A stretch of DNA of 64,000 nucleotides. It comes from Streptomyces sp. NBC_01451 (GTDB lineage: Bacteria > Actinomycetota > Actinomycetes > Streptomycetales > Streptomycetaceae). Every line of letters begins with the position of its first letter. Within the stretch, counting starts at the first letter, position 1. The notes below the pieces were generated by a model that had not been told where the DNA came from, ran no database searches, and saw nothing but the letters and a program-made list of their open reading frames with translations. Position numbers and translations under genes: made by a program. Positions 33,682 to 43,010 of the stretch are shown one piece after another. The DNA lies in contig NZ_CP109479.1 in the NCBI RefSeq assembly GCF_036227485.1, forward strand, positions 6,634,001 through 6,698,000. The letters are read 5' to 3'.

Positions 33682-36108
33682 TCAGCTGGTCGTGACCGCC
33701 GTGTCGTCGATCACGAAGCTCGTCTGGAGGGACGAGTCCTCGACGCCCGTGAACTTGAGCGAGACCGTCGTGCCCGCGTAGGCGGACAGGCTCAGCGACT
33801 TGGCGACGTAGCCGCTGGCCGCGTTGAGGTTGGAGTAGGTGGCCAGAGTGGTCGAACCGGCCGTCACCGTCAGCTTGTCGTACTGCGTGCTGGTGGTGGT
33901 CTCAGCCGTGTCGATGTGCAGGTAGAACGTGAACGTCGTGCCCGTGCAGCCGCTCGGGATCGTCACCGACTGGGAGAGCGTGTCGGTGTGGGTCGAGCCG
34001 TAGCCGTCGAGCCAGGCCTTGTAGGAGCCGGTGCGGGCCGCCTGGCTGCTGGAGTTGGTGATGACACCGCTCGACGCCGTCCAGGTGGTGTTGCCGGACT
34101 CGAAGCCCTGGTTGCCCAGCAGTTGTGCCGAGGTGCAGGAGCCGCCGCCGGTCGCGCTGACCGTCCAGGTGAAGGACGCCGTACCGGTGGCACCCGTGCT
34201 GTCGGTCACCGTGACCACGGTGCTGTAGGTGCCCGCGGCGGTCGGGGTGCCGGAGATCGTGCCCGTCGAGCTGCTGATCGACAGGCCGGTCGGCAGACCG
34301 GTCGCCGAGTAGGTCAGCGAGCCGCTGTTGGTGCTGCTGGCCGTGATCGCCAGGCTCACCGCCGTGCCGACCGTGGACGACTGGCTGCCCGGGTTGGTGA
34401 CCGAGACACCCGTGGTCGGCACGGTGATGTGGCTGCCGACGTTGATACCGGCGAAGGCGTTGCCGACCCCGGCGTACTGGGTGGAGCTGCTGCCGTAGAG
34501 CGCCGCGGCGGCGTTCAGCGCGGCGGTGCGGGCCTGGGCGTAGGTGGTGCTGGACGTCATGTACGTCGTCAGCGCCTTGTACCAGATCTGCAGCGCGGCG
34601 GCCCGGCCGATGCCCGCGACGGCGACACCGTCGGAGGTCGGGCTGTTGTAGGTGACGCCGTTGATGGTCTTGCTGCCGCTGCCCTCGGAGAGCAGGTAGA
34701 ACATGTGGTTCGCCGGGCCGGACGAGTAGTGGACGTCCAGGTTGCCCACGCCCGAGTACCAACTGTCCACCGAACCGCCGTCCTTGCTCGGCTGGTCCAT
34801 GTAACGCAGCGGCGTACCGTCGCCGTTGATGTCGATCTTCTCGCCGATGAGGTAGTCACCGACGTCGGTGGAGTTGGCCGCGTAGAACTCCACACCGGTG
34901 CCGAAGATGTCGGAGGTCGCCTCGTTCAACCCGCCGGACTCACCGGAGTAGTTGAGGCCCGCGGTGTTGGACGTGACGCCGTGCGTCATCTCGTGCCCGG
35001 CCACGTCCAGCGAGGTGAGCGCGTGCGTGCTGCTCGTGCCGTCGCCGTAGGTCATGCAGAAGCAGGAGTCGTCCCAGAACGCGTTCACGTACGCCGTGCT
35101 GTAGTGCACGCGCGAGTAGGCGGCCACACCGTCGTTCTTGATGCCGCTGCGCCCGAACGTGTTCTTGTAGAAGTCCCACGTCGTCTGGGCGCCGTAGTGC
35201 GCGTCGACGCCGGCGGTCTGCGTGTTGGACCCGGACCCGGTGCCCCACGTGTCGTCGGCGTCCGTCATCAGGGTGCCGGTGCCCGACGTGCCGTTGTTGA
35301 GGCTGTACGTCTTGTGGGTGCCGCGTGTCGTGTCGTTGAGCTGGTACGTCGAGCCGGACAGCGTGGTCCCGATGGTGACCGTGCCGCTGTACTGGCTGTT
35401 GCCGGTACCGGTCTTGATCGCCTGGAACTGGTACAGCTTCGCGCCGGTCAGCGCGTCCGTGATGACGTGCAGCTGGCTCGGCGTGCCGTCGTCCTGGAGA
35501 CCGCCGATCACCGTCTCCCAGGCCAGCTTCGGCGTGCCGCTGCCGGCCCAGATCACCTTGCGGGCGCTGTCGGTGGTGGCCTTCTCGGCGTCCAGCGCCT
35601 TGGCCGCGCCGAGCGCCTTCGTCTCGGCGGCCGACTTGGCGAACGTGGGGGTCGTGGACGCGACCGAGATGGCCCGCCGCGTGTTGAACGTGCTGCTCAC
35701 CGTGCCCGAGGCCTTGGAGGCGGGCGGGGTGTGCACGACGAGGTCACCGCCGAGGACCGGCAGACCGGCGTAGGTGCGCTCGTAGCGGGTGTGGAGGGTG
35801 CCGTCGGCGTCCTTGCTGACGTCCTTGACGACCAGCTTCTCCTTGGCGCCGAGACCCAGGGTGCCGGCGGTCTGCGTCGTTCGCTGCGTCGCGGTCCTGA
35901 TCAGCGCCGTGCGCTGGGCCGGGGTGAGCTTCGTCTGAAGGGCGCCGGCGCGCAGCGGGCTGGGGGCCGGGGGCGCGGGCTTGGCGGCGGCGGGGACCGT
36001 CTGGACCCCGACGGCCAGGAGAGTGGCGGTGGCGAGCAGGGCGCCGGCCGCGGTGGCCTTGTTGGTGCGGCCGGATCTGTGGGGGGTGTTGCTCGACTTG
36101 CGTCTCAC
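33682..36108 (-). CDS. Secreted M4 metallopeptidase with Ig-like and C-terminal binding-type domains
   Basis: 808 aa, GTG 36108 with AGGAGGAG upstream. Signal peptide (ATAAGALLATATLLAVGV), FTP/PepSY propeptide, M4 catalytic domain with HEMTH and NEATSD, active-site His in DVHYSSGPANH, then a putative Ig domain (about 550-640) and a C-terminal beta-sandwich (about 660-808, LGNQGFESG start) resembling carbohydrate- or protein-binding modules instead of the P domain in its paralogue at 27062. Extracellular zinc protease. A long ORF on the opposite strand is only its shadow. Confidence 0.93.
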   Translation of the reverse strand: MRRKSSNTPHRSGRTNKATAAGALLATATLLAVGVQTVPAAAKPAPPAPSPLRAGALQTKLTPAQRTALIRTATQRTTQTAGTLGLGAKEKLVVKDVSKDADGTLHTRYERTYAGLPVLGGDLVVHTPPASKASGTVSSTFNTRRAISVASTTPTFAKSAAETKALGAAKALDAEKATTDSARKVIWAGSGTPKLAWETVIGGLQDDGTPSQLHVITDALTGAKLYQFQAIKTGTGNSQYSGTVTIGTTLSGSTYQLNDTTRGTHKTYSLNNGTSGTGTLMTDADDTWGTGSGSNTQTAGVDAHYGAQTTWDFYKNTFGRSGIKNDGVAAYSRVHYSTAYVNAFWDDSCFCMTYGDGTSSTHALTSLDVAGHEMTHGVTSNTAGLNYSGESGGLNEATSDIFGTGVEFYAANSTDVGDYLIGEKIDINGDGTPLRYMDQPSKDGGSVDSWYSGVGNLDVHYSSGPANHMFYLLSEGSGSKTINGVTYNSPTSDGVAVAGIGRAAALQIWYKALTTYMTSSTTYAQARTAALNAAAALYGSSSTQYAGVGNAFAGINVGSHITVPTTGVSVTNPGSQSSTVGTAVSLAITASSTNSGSLTYSATGLPTGLSISSSTGTISGTPTAAGTYSTVVTVTDSTGATGTASFTWTVSATGGGSCTSAQLLGNQGFESGNTTWTASSGVITNSSSQAARTGSYKAWLDGYGSTHTDTLSQSVTIPSGCTGTTFTFYLHIDTAETTTSTQYDKLTVTAGSTTLATYSNLNAASGYVAKSLSLSAYAGTTVSLKFTGVEDSSLQTSFVIDDTAVTTS

Positions 36109-36341
36109 TCGTGACTCCTCCTGCGACGGCCGCGCCTTCCACGGCCGGAAACAGAACCGGGCGAACGGGGGTGTGCGGCCCGGGATGAGCTGAGCAGTGC
36201 GTGATGTGCATGAGACGTGGGGGGTGACTGCCGGAAGAGTGGCAGCATTGAGGAGTGCATGTCAGCAAAAAATAAGAGGTCGAGGGTTATCCCTGTGCGC
36301 GCTCCCGGGCGCGGAGGGCCGGGTTCGGGGCTCGGTACGGC

Positions 36342-37571
36342 CTAGGTACGGGGCAGCAGCAGCGGAGTCGCGAGGATCAGGACTCCGGCGGCGCCGACGG
36401 CCGTCAAGGGCGTGGTGAGCGCCGCCAGCAGCCCCCACAGCGCGGTCAGCGCGGCGACGGTCAGCTTGCTGGACACCGACCAGGCGGAGAGGGTGCGGGC
36501 GACCCGGTCCGCCGGGGTGTGCCGGAGCCGGTAGGTGGCGTACACCGGGTTGAACACACCCATGCTGGTGATCAGCCCGAACTGCACGACCATCACGAGG
36601 ACGAGCCCTGTCCAGCCGCCGTGCACGAACACCATCCCGACCGGCCAGCACACCCGCAGCGTCCCGAAGGTGAGCATGATCCCGCGCTGCCCGTACCGCG
36701 CCACGAGCGGCCGGGACAGGCGCGAACCGATGAGGCCGCCGACACAGGGCACGGCGAAGGCGAGGGCGTACTGCCAGGGCGCGAAGCCGAAGCGGCCGAG
36801 CATGAGGACGGCGACCAGCGGAGCCGTCGCCATGATCAGCCCGCTGACCAGCACGGTGTTGAGGAACAGGGGCCGCAGCACCGGATCGGCCAGGATGAAC
36901 CGCCACCCGCCGACCAGGTCACCGGCGCGCACCCGTGCCCGCCGGTCCCCTTCGGGACGAGCCTCCGGCTGCCCTCCGATCGCCCGGATGCCGGCCGCCG
37001 ACAGCAGAAAGCTCACCGCGTTCGCGATGACGGTGGTCACCGGCCCGAACAGCGCGATGGCGGCCCCGCCCAGCGGCGGCCCGAGCACGCTGGCCGTCCA
37101 CATCGTCGACTCGAACCGACCGTTGGCGACCAGGAGTTGGGACGGCGGCAGCAGCCCCTTCAGATACGCCCCACTGGCGGCGGTGAACGTGATGTCGGCG
37201 GCGGCGACCACGATCGCCACCACCACGAGCTGCCCGAAGGAGAGCGCGCCGAGCGCGTAGGCGGCGGGGATGCTGAGCAGCGCCCCGCACCGGACGAGAT
37301 CCATCGCGATCATCACCGGCCGTTTGCGCCGGAACTCCACCCAGGGCCCCAGCGGCACGGCCACCACCGCCCCGACGGCCAGCCCGGCCGCCGCCAGCAA
37401 CGACACCTGGGCGGGCCCCACATGCAGCACGAGAACGGCGATCAGCGGAAACGAGTCGAACGCGAGCCAGGTCCCGGCCAGACTGCCAGCGTAGGCACCC
37501 CACAACCACCGAAACGGCACCCCCAAAGAGGCCCCGCCCAACTGCCCGTCCGTTTCCCTGACATGCCCCAC
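36342..37571 (-). CDS. MFS transporter
   Basis: 409 aa with about 12 hydrophobic helices and the loop 2-3 motif GPWVEFRRKRPVMI. Resembles MFS_3/enterobactin-exporter-like drug efflux proteins. No neighbouring regulator; substrate unknown. Starts shortly before a tandem repeat that lies upstream of it. Confidence 0.9.
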   Translation of the reverse strand: MGHVRETDGQLGGASLGVPFRWLWGAYAGSLAGTWLAFDSFPLIAVLVLHVGPAQVSLLAAAGLAVGAVVAVPLGPWVEFRRKRPVMIAMDLVRCGALLSIPAAYALGALSFGQLVVVAIVVAAADITFTAASGAYLKGLLPPSQLLVANGRFESTMWTASVLGPPLGGAAIALFGPVTTVIANAVSFLLSAAGIRAIGGQPEARPEGDRRARVRAGDLVGGWRFILADPVLRPLFLNTVLVSGLIMATAPLVAVLMLGRFGFAPWQYALAFAVPCVGGLIGSRLSRPLVARYGQRGIMLTFGTLRVCWPVGMVFVHGGWTGLVLVMVVQFGLITSMGVFNPVYATYRLRHTPADRVARTLSAWSVSSKLTVAALTALWGLLAALTTPLTAVGAAGVLILATPLLLPRT

Positions 37572-37630
37572 GCCGAGAAACTATCCGACGGGACGGGTTT
37601 CAGGGGCGCGGGGAACTGCGCGACAAGCCA

Positions 37631-37684
37631 CAACGAACCCGCAGTCGACAACGAACCCGCAGTCGACAACGAACCCGCAGCCGA
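37631..37684. repeat. 18-bp tandem repeat, 3 full copies plus a partial
   Basis: Unit CAACGAACCCGCAGTCGA at 37631-37648, 37649-37666 and 37667-37684 (one substitution), with a partial fourth copy. Lies between the MFS start and the end of zur. Confidence 0.92.
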
Positions 37685-37710
37685 CAACGAACCGAACGGA
37701 ACCGAACCAC

Positions 37711-38127
37711 TTACCGCCCAACCGCAGAGCACTCCGCACAGGTACCGAAGATCTCCACCGTATGAGCCACGTTCACAAACCCGTGCTCCACGGCGATCGC
37801 CTCCGCCCACGTCTCCACGGCCGGACCCTCGACCTCCACCGCCTTGCCGCACACACGGCAGACGAGGTGATGGTGATGGTCACCGGTCGAACAGCGCCGG
37901 TAGACCGACTCCCCGTCCGACGTCCGCAGGACATCCACCTCACCCGCGTCCGCCAGGGACTGGAGGGTGCGGTAGACGGTCGTCAGGCCTACCGAGTCGC
38001 CCTTGTGCTTGAGCATGTCGTGGAGTTCCTGGGCGCTGCGGAACTCGTCGACCTCGTCCAGCGCCGCCGCCACAGCGGCACGCTGGCGGGTGGATCGTCC
38101 CTTAACGGGCGGACCGGCCGTCGTCAC
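37711..38127 (-). CDS. zur: Zinc uptake regulator Zur (Fur family)
   Basis: 138 aa from GTG 38127 with GAGGAG 7 nt upstream. N-terminal wHTH (STRQRAAVAAALDEVDEFRSAQELHDML), DNA-recognition GLTTVYRTLQSLADAGEVDVL, then the His-rich metal loop GDHHHHLVCRVCGK and terminal C-AEC zinc site. Fur-family repressor that shuts off zinc uptake when zinc-bound. Downstream of znuB on the same strand with 59 nt gap, as in S. coelicolor where zur is SCO2508 (from memory). Confidence 0.95.
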   Translation of the reverse strand: MTTAGPPVKGRSTRQRAAVAAALDEVDEFRSAQELHDMLKHKGDSVGLTTVYRTLQSLADAGEVDVLRTSDGESVYRRCSTGDHHHHLVCRVCGKAVEVEGPAVETWAEAIAVEHGFVNVAHTVEIFGTCAECSAVGR

Positions 38128-38186
38128 CGTTGTTCTCCTCACGTCTGCGCTTGCCGGGCCATTGTGCCAGCCCGGACTGTGCGCGG

Positions 38187-39089
38187 TCAGACGCCCGCCC
38201 GGCCGGCGGCTTCCCGGCTGGCCGGAATCACACACTCCGCAGGGTCCCCGGCCGTCTGCGCGGCAGCCGCCGCACGGGCCCGGCGCCGGGCCACAGGCGT
38301 CGCCAGCGCGGTCAGCGCGATGAACGCGCCGATGGTCAGCAGCACGATCGTCGCACCGGGCGGCACATCCTGGTAGTACGAGGTCACCGTCCCGCCGATC
38401 GTCACGGACACGCCGATCGCCACCGCGATGGCGAACGTCGCCGCGAAGCTCCGGCTGAGCTGCTGGGCCGCCGCCACCGGAACCACCATCAGGGCGCTGA
38501 CCAGCAGCAACCCCACCACCCGCATCGCGACCGTCACCGTGATCGCCGCCGTGATCGCGGTGAGGAGGTTGAGGGCCCGGACCGGCAGGCCCGTCACCCG
38601 GGCGAACTCCTCGTCCTGGCTGACCGCGAAGAGCTGTCGGCGCAGACCGATGGTGACGAGGACCACGAAGGCCGCGAGCACACAGATCGCCGTCACGTCG
38701 GACTCGCTGACCGTCGACAGCGACCCGAACAGGTACGAGGTCAGGTTGGCGTTCGAGCCCGTCGGCGCGAGGTTGATGAACATCACGCCGCCGGCCATCC
38801 CGCCGTAGAACAGCATGGCGAGGGCGATGTCGCCGCGCGTCTTCCCGTACCAGCGGATGAGTTCCATCATCACCGCGCCGACGACGGAGACGGCCGTAGC
38901 CATCCACACCGGTGAGGTGTTCAGCAGGAAGCCGAGGCCGACGCCCGTCATCGCGACATGGCCGATTCCGTCGCCCATCAGCGCCTGGCGGCGCTGGACC
39001 AGGTAGATGCCGATCGCGGGGGCCGTGATGCCGACGAGCACCGCGGCCAGCAGGGCCCGCTGCATGAAGGCGTAGTCGAGGAATTCCAT
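38187..39089 (-). CDS. znuB: Zinc ABC transporter permease ZnuB
   Basis: 300 aa from ATG 39089, overlapping the znuC stop (TGATG). ABC-3 family with about eight helices; GIYLVQRRQALMGDGIGHVAMTGVGLG is the family signature near the start. Channel for zinc or manganese uptake together with ZnuC and ZnuA. Confidence 0.94.
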   Translation of the reverse strand: MEFLDYAFMQRALLAAVLVGITAPAIGIYLVQRRQALMGDGIGHVAMTGVGLGFLLNTSPVWMATAVSVVGAVMMELIRWYGKTRGDIALAMLFYGGMAGGVMFINLAPTGSNANLTSYLFGSLSTVSESDVTAICVLAAFVVLVTIGLRRQLFAVSQDEEFARVTGLPVRALNLLTAITAAITVTVAMRVVGLLLVSALMVVPVAAAQQLSRSFAATFAIAVAIGVSVTIGGTVTSYYQDVPPGATIVLLTIGAFIALTALATPVARRRARAAAAAQTAGDPAECVIPASREAAGRAGV

Positions 39090-39856
39090 CAGCTCAGCAG
39101 TCCCGTCCGGATCGGTTCGGCGTCGTGAGCCGCGTGCGGGTGTACGTGGTCGTGGCCGGGCAGGGCGTGCTGGCCGACCGCCTTGGGGGGCGGCCCGTCG
39201 TGCGTCACGCACCCGTCGCGCAGGACCACGGCCCGGTCGATCAGCGGTTCCAGCGGCCCGAGTTCGTGCAGCACGAGCAGCACCGTCGTACCGGCCGCGA
39301 CCTGCTCCCGCAGTGTCCGCGCCAGCACCTCCTGGCTCGCCAGGTCGACGCCCGCCATCGGCTCGTCCATGATCAGCAGCTCGGGTTCGGCGGCGAGGGC
39401 ACGGGCGATCAGCACGCGCTGGTGCTGGCCGCCCGACAGCGCGTTCACCGAGTCCTTCGCCCGGTCCGCGAGGCCCACGAGGCCGATGGCCCGCCGCACG
39501 GCCTCGTGGTCGGCCTTGCGCAGCACGCCGAAACGGGCCCGCGAGAGCCGGCCCGACGAGACGATCTCCGTGATCGTCGCGGGCACGCCCCCGGCCGCGG
39601 TCGTCCGCTGCGGTACGTAGCCCACGCGCCGCCAGTCGGAGAAGCGGCGGCGGGGGACGCCGAACAGCTCGATCTCGCCCGCGCTGACCGGGACCTGGCC
39701 GATGACCGTGCGGATCGCGGTCGACTTGCCCGAGCCGTTGGCGCCGAGCAGCGCGACGACCTCACCGCGGCCCACGGTGAGGTCGATGCCCCGCAGGACC
39801 GGGCGCGAGCCCAGCTCGGCGCGTACGCCGCGCAGCGAAATGACGGGCTCGCCCAT
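39089..39856 (-). CDS. znuC: Zinc ABC transporter ATPase ZnuC
   Basis: 255 aa from ATG 39856, chosen because GGAGG lies 8 nt upstream; the frame is open 9 codons further. Walker A LLGANGSGKSTAIR, signature LSGGQHQRVLIA, Walker B LLIMDEPMAGVD. Energises zinc import. His-rich C-terminal tail (GHDHVHPHAAHDAEP) probably binds metal. Confidence 0.94.
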   Translation of the reverse strand: MGEPVISLRGVRAELGSRPVLRGIDLTVGRGEVVALLGANGSGKSTAIRTVIGQVPVSAGEIELFGVPRRRFSDWRRVGYVPQRTTAAGGVPATITEIVSSGRLSRARFGVLRKADHEAVRRAIGLVGLADRAKDSVNALSGGQHQRVLIARALAAEPELLIMDEPMAGVDLASQEVLARTLREQVAAGTTVLLVLHELGPLEPLIDRAVVLRDGCVTHDGPPPKAVGQHALPGHDHVHPHAAHDAEPIRTGLLS

Positions 39857-39912
39857 GCCTGCATCCTCCGTAACGATCATCAACTACCGCTCGGTAACCG
39901 CTCGGTCACCGC

Positions 39913-40872
39913 TCACTTGGCGCCCAGGGCCGTCCGCAGCGCCTTGAGGTTGGCCTCCATGACCGCGATGTAGTCGTCGCCCCGGGACTTCTCGGTGATG
40001 CCCTCAAGCGGATCGAGGACGTCCGTCGTGAGGTTCGCGTCCTCGGCGAGGGTCTTCGCGGTCTTGTCGGAGACCAGTGTCTCGTAGAAGACGGTGGTCA
40101 CTCCGTCCGCCTTCGCCTCCTGCTGGAGCTCCTTCATCCGTGCGGCGCTCGGCTCGCTGTCCGGGTCGACACCGGTGATGGCCTCCTGGGTCAGGCCGTA
40201 GCGCTCGGCGAGGTAGCCGAAGGCCGCGTGGTTGGTGAAGAACACCTTCGTGGTGGTGTTCTTCAGGCCGTTCTCGAACGAGGTGTCGAGCGAGGCCAGC
40301 TTCGCGGTCAACGCCTTGGTGTTCAGCTTGTATTCCGCCGCGTTGGTCGGGTCGGCCTTCTGGAAGGCGGCGGACACTCCGTCGGCGATCTCGGCGTACT
40401 TCACCGGATCGAGCCAGACGTGCGGGTCGAGGGCGGAGGCCTCCTCGTCGGAGGGCGCTTCCTCGCCCTCGTGGCTGTGCTCGGTGCCGCCGTGGTCCTC
40501 AAGGCTGGTCAGGGTCGCCGCGTCGATCTTCGTCTTCGCCTCGGACTGCGCCACCGCCTCGTCGACGGCCGGCTGGAGACCCTTGAGGTACAGGACCGCG
40601 TCGGCCTTCTGGAGGTCGACGGTCTGCTTGGCGCTGATCTCCAGGTCGTGCGGTTCCTGGCCGGGCTCGGTCAGCGTGCTGATGGAGACGTGCCTGCCGC
40701 CTATCTGCTCGGCGAGGAACTGCATCGGATAGAACGACGCCACGACGTCGAGCCTCCCGCTGATGTCCCGGTCGGCGGCGCTCGAATCCGAGGAGCAGGC
40801 GGACAGGGCGCCGAGGCCGAGCGCGGTGGCCGCCGCGATCGCGGTGCCCGATATGAGTCGTCGTACGTTCAT
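39913..40872 (-). CDS. znuA: Zinc-binding lipoprotein ZnuA
   Basis: 319 aa from ATG 40872. Lipoprotein signal with lipobox LSAC (GALSACSSDSS). Cluster A-I metal-binding protein: conserved His in EPHDLEIS, a His/Glu-rich loop (DHGGTEHSHEGEE) then DPHVWLDP, NHAAFGYLAERYGL and an acidic residue near the end. Captures zinc outside the membrane for ZnuBC. First gene of a likely znuA-znuC-znuB-zur operon; promoter region carries a Zur-box candidate. Confidence 0.94.
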   Translation of the reverse strand: MNVRRLISGTAIAAATALGLGALSACSSDSSAADRDISGRLDVVASFYPMQFLAEQIGGRHVSISTLTEPGQEPHDLEISAKQTVDLQKADAVLYLKGLQPAVDEAVAQSEAKTKIDAATLTSLEDHGGTEHSHEGEEAPSDEEASALDPHVWLDPVKYAEIADGVSAAFQKADPTNAAEYKLNTKALTAKLASLDTSFENGLKNTTTKVFFTNHAAFGYLAERYGLTQEAITGVDPDSEPSAARMKELQQEAKADGVTTVFYETLVSDKTAKTLAEDANLTTDVLDPLEGITEKSRGDDYIAVMEANLKALRTALGAK

Positions 40873-40893
40873 GACAGTCATTTTCAATGATTC

Positions 40894-40908
40894 TGGAAAC
40901 GATTGTCA
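40894..40908 (-). promoter_or_regulatory. Candidate Zur box overlapping the znuA -35 element
   Basis: TGGAAACGATTGTCA at 40894-40908 resembles the 15-bp pseudo-palindromic Zur sites of Streptomyces (TG-n-AAA-CG-ATT-n-TCA pattern, from memory). It overlaps TTGACA (minus strand 40909-40904). A second dyad TCATT-TTC-AATGA lies at 40878-40890, nearer the start codon. Position fits repression of znuA by Zur. Confidence 0.6.
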
Positions 40909-41114
40909 ACAAGCGGGTTTTTCGGTCGCGTGCCGGGTGTGGGGCGTGGTACTGGCGGGGCACCCGTGAGGCCCGTAGCCGGAACCGATTTGATTGGGGG
41001 GCGGGCCCCGCCGGTAACCTGAGTCATTCGCTCTGAAGCGCGCCCGCTCCGCCCGTCCGGAGCGCGTCCGCTTCATCGCCCGTCGTCGTAAATCGTCGTA
41101 ATGAAGAGAGCACC

Positions 41115-42497
41115 GTGGCCGCCGACAAGATCGACACCATCGTCAGCCTGAGCAAGCGCCGTGGCTTCGTATTCCCGTGCAGTGAGATCTACGGCGGCCA
41201 GCGCGCCGCCTGGGACTACGGACCGCTGGGTGTCGAGCTCAAGGAGAACCTCAAGCGCCAGTGGTGGCGCTACATGGTGACGTCGCGCGAGGACGTCGTC
41301 GGTATCGACTCGTCCGTCATCCTGGCCTCCGAGGTCTGGGTGGCCTCCGGTCACGTCGCGACCTTCTCCGACCCGCTCACCGAGTGCACCTCCTGTCACA
41401 AGCGCTACCGCGCCGACCACCTGGAGGAGGCCTACGAGGCGAAGCACCACCGCCTCCCGGAGAACGGCCTCGCCGACATCAACTGCCCCAACTGCGGCAA
41501 CAAGGGCCAGTTCACCGAGCCCAAGCAGTTCTCCGGTCTGCTGTCGACGCACCTCGGCCCGACCCAGGACTCCGGTTCGGTCGCCTACCTGCGCCCCGAG
41601 ACCGCCCAGGGCATCTTCACCAACTTCTCCCAGGTGCAGACCACTTCGCGCCGCAAGCCGCCGTTCGGCATCGCCCAGATGGGCAAGTCGTTCCGCAACG
41701 AGATCACGCCCGGCAACTTCATCTTCCGCACCCGCGAGTTCGAGCAGATGGAGATGGAGTTCTTCGTCAAGCCGGGCGAGGACGAGAAGTGGCAGGAGTA
41801 CTGGATGCAGGAGCGCTGGAACTGGTACACCGGCCTCGGCCTCCGCGAGGAGAACATGCGCTGGTACGACCACCCGGCCGAGAAGCTCTCGCACTACTCC
41901 AAGCGCACCGCCGACATCGAGTACCGCTTCCAGTTCGGCGGCAACGAGTGGGGTGAGCTGGAGGGCGTCGCCAACCGCACGGACTACGACCTCACGGCCC
42001 ACTCCAAGGCCTCCGGCCAGGACCTCTCCTTCTTCGACCAGGAGGCCGGCGAGCGCTGGACGCCGTACGTCATCGAGCCCGCCGCCGGTGTCGGCCGCGC
42101 GATGCTGGCGTTCCTCCTCGACGCGTACATCGAGGACGAGGCGCCCAACGCCAAGGGCAAGATGGAGAAGCGCACCGTGCTGCGCCTCGACCCGCGCCTG
42201 GCGCCGGTCAAGGTCGCGGTCCTGCCGCTGTCCCGCAACCCCGAGCTGTCCCCGAAGGCCAAGGGCCTGGCCACCGCCCTGCGCCAGAACTGGAACATCG
42301 AGTTCGACGACGCGGGCGCCATCGGCCGCCGCTACCGGCGCCAGGACGAGATCGGTACGCCGTTCTGCGTCACGGTCGACTTCGACACGCTCGACGACAA
42401 CGCGGTGACGGTTCGCGAGCGGGACACGATGAAGCAGGAGCGCGTGTCGCTGGACCAGATCGAGGGGTACCTGGCTCAGCGTCTGATCGGCTGCTAG
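41115..42497 (+). CDS. glyS: Glycyl-tRNA synthetase (alpha2 type)
   Basis: 460 aa, GTG start after GAAGAGAG. Class II aminoacyl-tRNA synthetase: [18 protein letters not shown] motif region, zinc-ribbon CTSCHKRY...CPNCGN, motif 2 [26 protein letters not shown], catalytic core and anticodon-binding C-terminal domain (about 355-460). Single-chain dimeric form found in actinobacteria and eukaryotes rather than the alpha2beta2 enzyme. Divergent from znuA. Confidence 0.97.
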   Translation: MAADKIDTIVSLSKRRGFVFPCSEIYGGQRAAWDYGPLGVELKENLKRQWWRYMVTSREDVVGIDSSVILASEVWVASGHVATFSDPLTECTSCHKRYRADHLEEAYEAKHHRLPENGLADINCPNCGNKGQFTEPKQFSGLLSTHLGPTQDSGSVAYLRPETAQGIFTNFSQVQTTSRRKPPFGIAQMGKSFRNEITPGNFIFRTREFEQMEMEFFVKPGEDEKWQEYWMQERWNWYTGLGLREENMRWYDHPAEKLSHYSKRTADIEYRFQFGGNEWGELEGVANRTDYDLTAHSKASGQDLSFFDQEAGERWTPYVIEPAAGVGRAMLAFLLDAYIEDEAPNAKGKMEKRTVLRLDPRLAPVKVAVLPLSRNPELSPKAKGLATALRQNWNIEFDDAGAIGRRYRRQDEIGTPFCVTVDFDTLDDNAVTVRERDTMKQERVSLDQIEGYLAQRLIGC

Positions 42498-42555
42498 GTC
42501 CGATGCCCTGCCGTCCTGGGGGCTGCCGCCCCCAGACCCCCGCTTCGGCCTGAAC

Positions 42556-42585
42556 GGCCTCGTCCTCAAACGCCGGACGGGCTGA
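42556..42585 (+). repeat. Dispersed Streptomyces GC-rich repeat, copy 2
   Basis: 30 nt matching 26 of 30 positions with 23769-23798 (core CGCCGGACGGGCTGA). A further partial copy CCCGGACGGGCTGA occurs about 42626-42639. Sits downstream of glyS, as is usual for this sequence after Streptomyces genes. Confidence 0.75.
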
Positions 42586-42647
42586 GGGCGGCCCCGGAGT
42601 CCTCAAGCTCCCCCAGAGGGGGACCCCCGGACGGGCTGAAAGCTGAG

Positions 42648-42681
42648 AGTGGCCCCGGAGTCCTGTGACTCCGGGGCCACT
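42648..42681. terminator. Terminator between glyS and a minus-strand small gene
   Basis: Perfect 15-bp stem AGTGGCCCCGGAGTC/GACTCCGGGGCCACT with loop CTGT, between two convergent genes. Confidence 0.9.
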
Positions 42682-42688
42682 TGGGGTT

Positions 42689-42895
42689 CTAGCCCGCTGT
42701 CGGGTCCACCGTCGCCTGGTGCTCCTCGGCGAGGTGTTCCTCCGCCTTCAGCCAGGGCAGGAACTGCACCTTCTTGCGCCAGCCGCACGTGTCGCAGCTC
42801 ATGAGGCGCTGCGCCCCGATACGCGTGACGTGGACGACATGCTCCCGGCCGTGCTGGTCCCAGCGGCTCACCTTGCTCGTGTTGGTCTGCAACAT
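42689..42895 (-). CDS. Small protein with a CxxC motif
   Basis: 68 aa from ATG 42895 (GGAGAGG just upstream). Contains one Cys pair SCDTCGWRKKVQFLPW and two late His residues (EEHLAEEHQ), a possible C2H2-like zinc-finger layout. Start near HTHTCTHP in longer frames lacks a ribosome site. Function unknown. Confidence 0.65.
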   Translation of the reverse strand: MLQTNTSKVSRWDQHGREHVVHVTRIGAQRLMSCDTCGWRKKVQFLPWLKAEEHLAEEHQATVDPTAG

Positions 42896-43010
42896 GACCT
42901 CTCCGCTGTCCAGGGGATGCGTGCAGGTGTGAGTGTGCAGCAAGAGCAACATCAACAGGGGACGTCTGTGTGAAGAGTTGACAGTTGATGCCTCTGACAC
43001 GTCATGGCGC

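Noticed and set aside
33670-36114. 814-residue plus-strand ORF opposite the M4 metallopeptidase
   Set aside because: Arg/Gly/Val-rich antisense shadow with no domain; the minus-strand gene has all catalytic motifs.
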